Shown here: positions 35,067 through 42,768 of the stretch, in pieces | Layout of the letters: every line of letters starts with the position of its first letter | Numbering within the stretch: the first letter of the stretch is position 1 | Notes under the pieces: model-generated | What the model was told of the DNA's origin: nothing | The model's database searches: none | What the model saw: the letters and a program-made list of their open reading frames with translations, nothing else | From: Pseudoduganella albidiflava | GTDB taxonomy: Bacteria > Pseudomonadota > Gammaproteobacteria > Burkholderiales > Burkholderiaceae_D | Assembly: GCF_004322755.1 (NCBI RefSeq) | Contig: NZ_CP036401.1 | Location: 3,224,001-3,288,000, forward strand | DNA length: 64,000 bases | Direction of reading: 5' to 3' | Made by a program: the position numbers and the translations under genes

Positions 35067-35438
35067 TCAGGGGTGTTCCGGCCTTCGCCGAAGGAAGACC
35101 CATGCGTAGATGAGCAGGTTGAGCAGGATGACCGTGCCGGCCAGGACGAACTGCACGTTGCGGGTCAGCCCATCCGGATAGATCACGGACAGCAGCCAGC
35201 GTTCGACGAAGTCACCCGCATAGCGGGCCATGCCGGCGCGTTCGCGCAGTGCGTTTTCCCACGACGTCAGCGGGCAGGCCGCACCGAGGGCTTCGACCAG
35301 GAATCCCCATGCCGCCGCCGGCAGGTGGACGGCCGCCATCCAGCGGCGCCGCAGGGCGAACAGGCCGCCGAACAGCACGAAGGCGATGAAGGCGAAGTGG
35401 ATCGCCAGTACGGCGGTGGCGGCAAGTGCGTAGAACAC
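35067..35438 (-). CDS. DUF2784 family membrane protein
   Basis: This 123-residue protein has three or four spans and the pattern of DUF2784: AIHFAFIAFVLFGGLFALR, VHLPAAAWGFLVEALGAACPLTSWENALRE (cited here as CPLTSWENALRE), ERWLLSVIYPDGL and a last span VILLNLLIYAWVF. The CPLTxWE motif is characteristic. The function of the family is unknown. The gene stands alone between the recombinase and a lipoprotein gene, with 117 bp on the lipoprotein side. Confidence 0.88.
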   Translation of the reverse strand: MFYALAATAVLAIHFAFIAFVLFGGLFALRRRWMAAVHLPAAAWGFLVEALGAACPLTSWENALRERAGMARYAGDFVERWLLSVIYPDGLTRNVQFVLAGTVILLNLLIYAWVFLRRRPEHP

Positions 35439-35555
35439 GGTGCGTTACCTTCGACGGACAGTAGAGGCTCGCGGGCTGATGCAGTCCTGGAGCCTCAGCG
35501 TGAGGCTACCGCACTTCCCGTCCAAATGCGACGACTTGCCCTGGCGGAAGCAGGA

Positions 35556-36089
35556 TCACTGTCCCGCTACCCCGAAGGCAACGATTTTCGGATACAAGCG
35601 CCCACGCGCGGCCAGCACGCGGCCGGTTTCCACCGGTACGCACTCCTGCTGCACGAAACCGGCCGGCAGCGTCGGCCCGTCCCGTCCGAGCATCTCTGGG
35701 CTCGTGAATACGGCGTAGTTTCCCCGTTTGAAGATCAGGTGTTCGATCGCGCCATCGCCACTGGACAAAGGCGCGACGACCACGACCGACCAATGCCCTT
35801 CGTCGCCGCGGAATTCCTTGCGTTTCAGGAATGCATTGACCCGCGTGGCAACAGGCGTGCGGGAGTGCAGCGAACTCTGATAGGGCGTCGTGGGGCACAG
35901 CAGCGTGCCTGCCGGCCAGTCGAAGCGCGGCAGCGGTGATACCGTATCCGCGCCAAGTTGCGACAGGTAGCGGTCGAGCGGGTGCCTGGACTGTTCCATG
36001 TACCGCTCGACGACCTGCCCGGCATCCTCCATGCAGCCGCCCAGTACCGCCAGGATAAGCAGGCTGATGGCACGGTACGGTGCAGTCAT
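35556..36089 (-). CDS. Putative lipoprotein, unknown function
   Basis: This 177-residue protein starts at ATG 36089 with a lipoprotein signal peptide (ISLLILAVLGGC, lipidation at the Cys near residue 19). An upstream in-frame start would overlap the acetylxylan-esterase-like gene end and lacks signal character. The mature part holds RYMEQSRHPLDRYLSQLGAD, FDWPAGTLLCPTTPYQ, GHWSVVVVAPLSSGDG and FVQQECVPVETGRV. Two cysteines may pair. No family is recognised. The gene follows the esterase gene by 44 bp on the same strand. Confidence 0.75.
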   Translation of the reverse strand: MTAPYRAISLLILAVLGGCMEDAGQVVERYMEQSRHPLDRYLSQLGADTVSPLPRFDWPAGTLLCPTTPYQSSLHSRTPVATRVNAFLKRKEFRGDEGHWSVVVVAPLSSGDGAIEHLIFKRGNYAVFTSPEMLGRDGPTLPAGFVQQECVPVETGRVLAARGRLYPKIVAFGVAGQ

Positions 36090-36133
36090 CGAATCTCTCC
36101 AGTCATGCGGCCAAGTTTGCAGGCCGTTTCGCC

Positions 36134-37486
36134 TTACCGCTTGCCGGCCTGATCCAGGATCCACGCCTGCTGGGTGGCCTGGTGTGCCGCCGACGTATGG
36201 TGCACCTGCTCTGGTTCGATCACGATCTCGCGCGGCGACGGGATCACGTTGTAGACCGCAAACGTGGAGGTCGGCGGCGTCACCATGTCGTTGTAGCCGG
36301 CGTAGAACAGCACGGGCGCGCGCAGCCGCTTCGCGAAGTTCACGGTGTCATAGTAGCCGGTCGTCATCACCTTGGGCGCGAGGGGCTGGTCTTTCACGTT
36401 GCCGGCATCGTCCTTGCGGAACAGGCCGGGCCAGCCGCCCGCGCGGCCCTTCAGGTACCCCGTCACATCGGCGTAAGCGGGATACGAGGCCACGGTGGCG
36501 GTCACCCGCGGGTCGAGCGCGGCGGTGACGATGGCCAGCTGGCCACCCTGGCTGCCGCCTTGCGTGACGAGCGTCTTGCCGTCCCATTTGCCGTGCTGGA
36601 CCAGGTAGTCCAGGCCGCGCACCGCGCCCAGGTACACACGGCGGTAGTAGTAGGCATCGCGGTCGTCCAGGTTGTAGCGGTTGTAGCTTTCCAGCGCGCC
36701 GTAGCGCAGCTGCTCATACAGTTCGTCCGGCAGGTTGACGGGAATGCCGTGGATGCCGATCTGCAGCGTGATGGCGCCCTTTGCCGCCTGGTCCACGGCG
36801 CCCTTGTAGCCGCGCACGCCGGCGCCGGGCACGTGCAGCACCGCCGGGTACCGGCCTTCGGCGCGGGGCACGGCCAGCACGCCATAGATGCGCGTCGGCC
36901 GGCCACCCTGCCCCACGTTCTGGTAATGGAGATAGGACACTTCCACCGCCGCGGTGGAGAGCTCCGGCGCGGGCGCCAGTGTCCATTGCAGGTCCACCTT
37001 CGCGAGCTGTTCCTTCTGCGCCACCCAGAACGCGTCGAAGTCGGCCGGTTCCGTTTGCACGGGGCGGATGTCGAGCGGGCTGAATGCCGCGGTGGCGATG
37101 GCCTTCACGGCCTTGCCGTCTATGCTCGCCTCGACCAGCGCGCGCACGAAGCCGGGTTGCTCCTGGGCCGGCATGGGCAGCGATACGCCTTCCTTCGGTA
37201 CCACGATGGTGCGCTCCTGGCCTTCCAGCATGTCGGGCCCCAGGCGGTAGCGGACCGGGATGCCTTCGGCCGGATACGGCGTCACATCGAGGCGGATGCG
37301 CACGGTGGCGCGCTCGCCGGTCTTGTAGGTCCAGTCGGGGCGGTCCAGCGTGACGGAAAGTGGACTGGCGGCGGGTGCCGCTTTCAGCAGGCGGACTTCG
37401 GAGGGTGCCGCGTTCGCGACGAAATGAGGCTGGCTCGCGGCGAGCAGCGCGGCAATCGCCAGGAGGCGCAGGGGACGACGGATCAT
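36134..37486 (-). CDS. Acetylxylan esterase-like (AXE1) secreted hydrolase
   Basis: This 450-residue alpha/beta hydrolase has a signal peptide (RLLAIAALLAASQPHFVANA), an N-terminal beta domain of about 130 residues and then an AXE1/cephalosporin-deacetylase-like catalytic domain. The nucleophile elbow is GGSQGGQLA (Ser near residue 311), with the acid in FYAGYNDMVTPP and the histidine in PEQVHHTSAAHQ. The family removes acetyl groups from xylan and xylo-oligosaccharides in the periplasm or outside the cell. It may form an operon with the lipoprotein gene downstream. No xylanase or transporter gene is adjacent, so the substrate is open. Confidence 0.88.
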   Translation of the reverse strand: MIRRPLRLLAIAALLAASQPHFVANAAPSEVRLLKAAPAASPLSVTLDRPDWTYKTGERATVRIRLDVTPYPAEGIPVRYRLGPDMLEGQERTIVVPKEGVSLPMPAQEQPGFVRALVEASIDGKAVKAIATAAFSPLDIRPVQTEPADFDAFWVAQKEQLAKVDLQWTLAPAPELSTAAVEVSYLHYQNVGQGGRPTRIYGVLAVPRAEGRYPAVLHVPGAGVRGYKGAVDQAAKGAITLQIGIHGIPVNLPDELYEQLRYGALESYNRYNLDDRDAYYYRRVYLGAVRGLDYLVQHGKWDGKTLVTQGGSQGGQLAIVTAALDPRVTATVASYPAYADVTGYLKGRAGGWPGLFRKDDAGNVKDQPLAPKVMTTGYYDTVNFAKRLRAPVLFYAGYNDMVTPPTSTFAVYNVIPSPREIVIEPEQVHHTSAAHQATQQAWILDQAGKR

Positions 37487-37615
37487 GGATCACCTTGGTA
37501 GTCGGGATGCCGGAATCCTAGAGGCGTCGCGGTGCGTGGTCAATGCCGGGCGTGCAAATAGTCAGCCGGCTGCGAGGCGGGGTGGTGGGACCTTAATATG
37601 TCTGTAGCGCAGGCA

Positions 37616-37693
37616 TTCACCCCAAGGACGAACTGCCGGGGTCAGACCCACCGGGTCTGACCTCTGAATTTGCACCGGGGGAGCTTCTCTGAG
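37616..37693. repeat. GGGGTCAGACCC-type dispersed element, copy 2
   Basis: It runs TTCACCCCAAGGACGAACTG, then GGGGTCAGACCC (37638-37649), the inverted GGGTCTGACC (37653-37662), and GAATTTGCAC (37666-37675). The outer blocks equal those of copy 1 at 23228-23381. Both copies lie just beyond the 3' end of a minus-strand gene (here cphA, 29 bp from its stop), so a role in transcript ends is possible. Confidence 0.8.
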
Positions 37694-37721
37694 AGGCGCT
37701 ACCGGCCGCCGCGCTGGGCGG

Positions 37722-40292
37722 TCAGCCCGCGGCGACGCGCTTGGCGATATGCGCCAGCGCGTCTTCCACCTGGTCGATCAGGATCAGGCACAGGTCGCCC
37801 TCGCCCAGCCGGTCCATGGCCGTGTCGATCGCGACGAATTCGCCATCGATCTCGTCGACATGCGAGGTGCGGGTGGCGCCGGCCAGGCCCTGGCGCAGCA
37901 GCGCGATCACTTCGCCGTCGGCGCGGCCGCGCTGGCACTGGTCCTGGTACAGCACCACCTCGTCGAACGCCTTGCCGAGGATTTCCGTCTGCTGGCTGAT
38001 GTCCTCGTCGCGGCGGTCGCCGGCGCCGGAGATCACCACCGAGCGGCGCCTGGCCGGGATGGATTCGACGGCTTGCACCAGCGCGAGCATCGCATCCGGG
38101 TTGTGGCCATAGTCGGCGATCACGGTGGCGCCGCGGTAGTCGAACACGTTGAAGCGGCCCGGCGCGTTGTGGCTGTCGGTGTTGAAGGTCTTCAGGCCCA
38201 GGCGGATCGATTGCCAGTCGATGCCGGCGCCCCAGGCCGCCGCCACCGCCGCCATCGCGTTCTCGACCTGGAAGCCGATGGTGCCGTTGCGGGTGAGCGG
38301 GATGTCGGCAAGCGCGATGCGCTGCTCGAACTTGCCTTCCTTGGCCACCAGGTCGCCCCGGTCGACGAACACGGTGCGGCGGCCCTGCGCCACGTGCGTA
38401 GCCACCACCGGATGATAGCGGTCGGCGCCGAAGAACATGACCTTGCCCTTCGAGGCGCTGGCCATGGCCGCCACGATGGGATCGGTGGCGTTCAGCACGG
38501 CCCAGCCGTTTTCATCGACGTTCTGCACGATCACGCGTTTCAGGACCGCCAGGTCTTCGACGGTGGTGATGTAGTTCAGGCCGAGGTGATCGCCGGCGCC
38601 GATATTGGTTACCACGGCCACCTTGCAGCGATCGAAGGCCAGGCCTTCGCGCAGGATGCCGCCGCGCGCCGTCTCGAACACGGCGGCATCCACGTCCGGA
38701 TGCTGCAGCACGTTGCGCGCGCTGCGCGGGCCGGAGCAGTCGCCGCTGTCGATCTGGCGGCCGTTGACGTACACGCCGTCCGTGTTGGTCATGCCCACGC
38801 GCAGGCCGGACGAGGCGATCAGGTGGGCGATCAGGCGCACGGTGGTGGTCTTGCCGTTGGTGCCGGTCACCGCCACCACGGGAATGCGGCCATCCTCGCC
38901 CTCGCCGAACAGCGTGCCGACGATGGCCTCGCCGATCGGGCGGCCCTTGCCGTACGACGGCGACAGGTGCATGCGCAGGCCGGGCGCCGCGTTGACTTCG
39001 ACCACGCCGCCGTTCTGTTCCTCGATCGGGCGCAGCACGGAATCGACGACGACATCCACGCCGCAGATATCCAGGCCGATCATCTGCGCCGCTTCCACGG
39101 CGCGTGCCGCCACTTCCGGATGCACGTCGTCCGTCACGTCGGTGGCGCTGCCGCCGGTCGACAGGTTGGCGTTGTTGCGCAGGATGACTCGCTGGCCCTG
39201 CGGCGGCACCGAGTCCGCGGCCAGGCCCTGCTGTTCCAGGCGCGCCAGGGCGATGTCGTCGAAACGGATCTTGGTCAGCGAGGTGGCATGGCCGCTGCCG
39301 CGGCGCGGGTCGGCATTGACGATGTCGACCAGTTCGCGCACCGAGTGCACGCCATCGCCGACCACGTGCGGCGGATCGCGCCGCGCCGCCGCCACCAGCT
39401 TGTTGCCGATGACGAGCAGCCGGTAGTCATGGCCGGGCAGGAAGCGCTCGACCATGATGTCGTCGCGGAATTCGCGTGCCGTGTTGAACGCGGCATGCGT
39501 CTGTTCCTCGGTGGTGATGTTGACGGTCACGCCCTTGCCCTGGTTGCCGTCCTTCGGCTTGATCACCACGGGCAGGCCGATCTGCTGCGCCACGGTCCAC
39601 GCTTCCTCGGCGCTGTCGACGGTGCGGCCGACCGGCACCGGCACGCCGGCCGCGTCCAGCAGTTTCTTCGTCAGTTCCTTGTCCTGCGCGATGTTCTCGG
39701 CGATCGCGCTGGTCGAATCGATCTCGGCGGCCTGGATGCGGCGCTGCTTGCTGCCCCAGCCGAAGGCCACCATCGAGCCGGACGTCATGCGGCGATAGGG
39801 AATCTTGCGGGCCACGGCGGCGTACACGATCGCGCCCGTGCTGGGGCCCAGGCGCACGTCCTCGTCCAGGTCGCGCAGTTCGGTCAGTGCGGCGGTCAGG
39901 TCGAACGGGGTGTCCTGCAGCGCGGAATTGACCAGTTTCTCGGCCAGCTCCACGGCCAGGCGGCCCACTTCTTCCTCGGTGTACTCGACCACCATCTGGA
40001 AGATGCCTTCCTCGACCGTCGCGGTGGTGCGGCTGAACGTGACGGGGCACCCGGCTTCCGCCTGCAATGCCAGCGCCGTCAGCTCGAGCACGTGCGCCAG
40101 CGGCACCGCCTCGGAGTGGCCGTGCGGCTGGAACTGGCCGATGCGGGGAAAGCGCGCGCGCAGCCTGACTTCGAAGCCGGGCAGCCGGTCGGCCGCCAGT
40201 TCTTCCGGCGTGCACGAAACGATCGCCTCGATGGCGGTATGGTGGCTCCAGAGGTTCGGGCCGCGCAGCGCGCGGGTGCGGATCACTTCCAT
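37722..40292 (-). CDS. cphA: Cyanophycin synthetase CphA
   Basis: This 856-residue enzyme polymerises aspartate and arginine into cyanophycin using ATP. Domains in order: the N-terminal CphA domain (RTRALRGPNLWSHHTAIEAI), an ATP-grasp domain from about residue 190 to 460 (LPVVIKPKDGNQGKGVTVNI, GHDYRLLVIGNKLVAAARR, and the metal-binding GGVVEVNAAPGLRMH) that adds Asp, and a C-terminal Mur-ligase-like domain with an intact P-loop VTGTNGKTTTVRLIAH near residue 475 that adds Arg. The length is typical. It lies 49 bp downstream of cphA' on the same strand and so is in one operon with it. Confidence 0.95.
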   Translation of the reverse strand: MEVIRTRALRGPNLWSHHTAIEAIVSCTPEELAADRLPGFEVRLRARFPRIGQFQPHGHSEAVPLAHVLELTALALQAEAGCPVTFSRTTATVEEGIFQMVVEYTEEEVGRLAVELAEKLVNSALQDTPFDLTAALTELRDLDEDVRLGPSTGAIVYAAVARKIPYRRMTSGSMVAFGWGSKQRRIQAAEIDSTSAIAENIAQDKELTKKLLDAAGVPVPVGRTVDSAEEAWTVAQQIGLPVVIKPKDGNQGKGVTVNITTEEQTHAAFNTAREFRDDIMVERFLPGHDYRLLVIGNKLVAAARRDPPHVVGDGVHSVRELVDIVNADPRRGSGHATSLTKIRFDDIALARLEQQGLAADSVPPQGQRVILRNNANLSTGGSATDVTDDVHPEVAARAVEAAQMIGLDICGVDVVVDSVLRPIEEQNGGVVEVNAAPGLRMHLSPSYGKGRPIGEAIVGTLFGEGEDGRIPVVAVTGTNGKTTTVRLIAHLIASSGLRVGMTNTDGVYVNGRQIDSGDCSGPRSARNVLQHPDVDAAVFETARGGILREGLAFDRCKVAVVTNIGAGDHLGLNYITTVEDLAVLKRVIVQNVDENGWAVLNATDPIVAAMASASKGKVMFFGADRYHPVVATHVAQGRRTVFVDRGDLVAKEGKFEQRIALADIPLTRNGTIGFQVENAMAAVAAAWGAGIDWQSIRLGLKTFNTDSHNAPGRFNVFDYRGATVIADYGHNPDAMLALVQAVESIPARRRSVVISGAGDRRDEDISQQTEILGKAFDEVVLYQDQCQRGRADGEVIALLRQGLAGATRTSHVDEIDGEFVAIDTAMDRLGEGDLCLILIDQVEDALAHIAKRVAAG

Positions 40293-40341
40293 GTACTGAT
40301 TCCTGTGTGGTGTTCTTCTTTGCGGGCGGCGGTCGGTGCGA

Positions 40342-42519
40342 TCATGCTGCCCGGTTCTTCCATTCGAACGTGCGCAGCGCGGCGGCGATCAGGTCCGGCG
40401 ACAGGTCGAGCGCCCAGCCGGTGCCGATCGCAGCCAGCACGGCTTCGCGGCATTCGTCGGCGTCGTTCGGCAGGCAGCTGGCCGGCAATTCGGCCACCTC
40501 GTCGGCGCCGATCGCCATCACGAACGAACCACCGCGGCCGAACACGGCACGGCCGCCTTCGGCCCGGTGCGCCGCCAGCGGCGCGGCATCTTCGTGGACG
40601 GCGTAGAACAGCACGTCGCCATCGCACAGGCGGGCCATGTCCGCGACCTGCTCGTCGCCGGCATTGAGCACCGCCACGCCATCGGACAGGATCACGTCGA
40701 CCTGCGTGCGCAGCACGCGGTACATCTGCTCCGGCTCGTCGATATAGAATTCGCCCAGCCGGTCGTGGCCGCGCGTGTCGGTCACGACGCCGACCGTGCA
40801 GCGGTCGTATGCCAGGCCTTCGGTCAGGATCATGCGGTTGCCGTTGGCGAACACGGCCGATTCGACGTTCTTGTTCAGCAGCAGGCGCTGGCCGGATTCC
40901 CATTCGGTGAGCGGGCCGCGCGCGATCTTGCGCCCGTTCAGGTACACGCCTTCCTCGCAGGCCACGCCGACATAGCGGCCGGAAACCTGCAGCTGCCACG
41001 CCGTGAGGCGGGCGATCAACGCGGTATGACAGGTGCCGGCGACGCCGACGATCGGGATGCGGCCATTTTCGCCCTGCGCAAACAGCTCCTCGACGATCGC
41101 CGCGCCCACCGGCCGCGGGGTGCCGCCCGGCGCCGGCTTCAGGTGCGCCAGCAGGCCCGGGCTGGCATTGACTTCGATGATGGCGCCGCCCTGCTCTTCC
41201 AGCGGGCGGGAGATGTCCTGCGCCACCAGGTCGATGCCGGCGATGTCCAGCCCCACGGCGCGGGCGGCCAGCGCGGCCATCTCGGCGACGGCGGGATGCA
41301 CCAGGTCGGTCACGTCGTTGGCGACATTGCCGTTGATGGCGATGAGCACCTTGCGGCCCGCTTCCGGCACCGAATCGTGCGCCAGGCCCTGGCCTTTCAG
41401 GACCAGCTGCACCTCCGGCGAGGTTTCCGGTTCGACCGGATTCAGCGGATGTTCCTCGTTCGGCCCGCGGCGCGGGTCGGAATTGATCTGCGCATTCACC
41501 AGCTGGGTGACCGTGGACTGGCCATCGGCCGTGATCCACACGGATTCGCCGCGCGATGCGGCCACCACCTTGCGGCCGACCACCAGCAGGCGGTGCTCGT
41601 CGCCGACGACATAGCGCTCGACGATCACCGACGAGCTGTCGCCCCGTTCGATGGCGATGTGGAAGGCCTTGCGGACTTCCGCTTCGCTGGTGAGGTTCAG
41701 CGTGACGCCGCGGCCGTGGTTGGCGTCCGACGGCTTGACGACGACGGGCAGGCCGATGTCCTGGGCTTCTTCCCAGGCTTCGTCCTCGCTGTCGACCAGG
41801 GCGCCTTCGGGCACCGGCACGCCGCAGGAAGCCAGGATGCCCTTGGTCATGTCCTTGTCGCTGGCGATGCCTTCGGCGATGGCGCTGGTATTGTCGGTTT
41901 CCGCGGTCCAGATGCGGCGCTGGCGGGCACCGTGGCCCAGTTGCACCAGGTTGCCGTCGGTCAGGCGGATGTGCGGCACGGCGCGGTCGGTCGCGGCTTC
42001 GACGATGCTGTTGGTGGACGGGCCGAGGCACAGGCGCTCGACCATGTCGGTCAGCTTCTCGACGGCGCCCTGCAGGTCATACGGCCGGTCTTCGATGCAG
42101 GCCATCAGCAGGTCGCGGCCGGCGGCCAGCGCGGCGCGGCCGACATTTTCCTGCCGGGTGCGGAACGCCATCTTGTAGATGCCGCTGCCCTCGGCGGTCT
42201 GGCGCGTCTGGCCGAAGCCGGTACGCATGCCTGCCAGGTTCTGCAGTTCCAGCACCACGTGTTCGAGGATGTGGCCGGCGTAGGTACCTTCGCGCAGGCG
42301 TTCGAAGAAGCCGCCGCGCTCGCCCACGCCGCAGCGGTGCTCCACCATGCCCGGCAGCAGCGCGGTCAGTCGTTCGTACAGGCCGGGAATCGTGTTCGAG
42401 GGGAAGTTTTCAAGCTCGCCGATATCGAGCCAGGCTTCGATGACGGGGCGGTAGGTCCAGATGTTCGGGCCACGCAGGTGCGTCACGCGGAGAACGTCGA
42501 TATCTTTCTTCTTTGTCAT
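40342..42519 (-). CDS. cphA': Second cyanophycin synthetase-like protein CphA' (degenerate Mur P-loop)
   Basis: This 725-residue paralogue of CphA has the same N-terminal domain (VTHLRGPNIWTYRPVIEAWL) and a good ATP-grasp domain (LPVVVKPSDANHGRGVTLNL, GDEHRLLVVGRKVVAASRG, GGAIIEVNASPGLLAHLKP). In the Mur-ligase-like part the P-loop reads VAGTCHTALIARL near residue 490, so the Gly-Lys-Thr needed for ATP is missing, and the C-terminus is about 130 residues shorter than in CphA. Betaproteobacteria such as Cupriavidus carry cphA'/cphA pairs; a degenerate second site resembles the single-active-site CphA2 type. It is first in the operon, divergent from the ABC exporter gene over a 249-bp gap that should hold both promoters. 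Confidence 0.92.
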   Translation of the reverse strand: MTKKKDIDVLRVTHLRGPNIWTYRPVIEAWLDIGELENFPSNTIPGLYERLTALLPGMVEHRCGVGERGGFFERLREGTYAGHILEHVVLELQNLAGMRTGFGQTRQTAEGSGIYKMAFRTRQENVGRAALAAGRDLLMACIEDRPYDLQGAVEKLTDMVERLCLGPSTNSIVEAATDRAVPHIRLTDGNLVQLGHGARQRRIWTAETDNTSAIAEGIASDKDMTKGILASCGVPVPEGALVDSEDEAWEEAQDIGLPVVVKPSDANHGRGVTLNLTSEAEVRKAFHIAIERGDSSSVIVERYVVGDEHRLLVVGRKVVAASRGESVWITADGQSTVTQLVNAQINSDPRRGPNEEHPLNPVEPETSPEVQLVLKGQGLAHDSVPEAGRKVLIAINGNVANDVTDLVHPAVAEMAALAARAVGLDIAGIDLVAQDISRPLEEQGGAIIEVNASPGLLAHLKPAPGGTPRPVGAAIVEELFAQGENGRIPIVGVAGTCHTALIARLTAWQLQVSGRYVGVACEEGVYLNGRKIARGPLTEWESGQRLLLNKNVESAVFANGNRMILTEGLAYDRCTVGVVTDTRGHDRLGEFYIDEPEQMYRVLRTQVDVILSDGVAVLNAGDEQVADMARLCDGDVLFYAVHEDAAPLAAHRAEGGRAVFGRGGSFVMAIGADEVAELPASCLPNDADECREAVLAAIGTGWALDLSPDLIAAALRTFEWKNRAA

Positions 42520-42768
42520 GTTTTTGCTCTAGTACCTCTTGCTGTATACTGCGCCCACTGCGCCACCATGGTGCTCACAGGTAGCGGCTTCCTCTTCCGA
42601 ATCGTGCCTGAAGAATACAATAAATAAAAACCGGGCCCACTCTCCGGTGCGCTAATCGTGTCAGCGCATTGATAACCTGAGCCGTTACATCCTGGTATTT
42701 TCCCATCTATTTTACATTCTTGCCAAACGGCAAAGCCGCCCAGCAAGCTATTCGGAGCAATCCAGACA

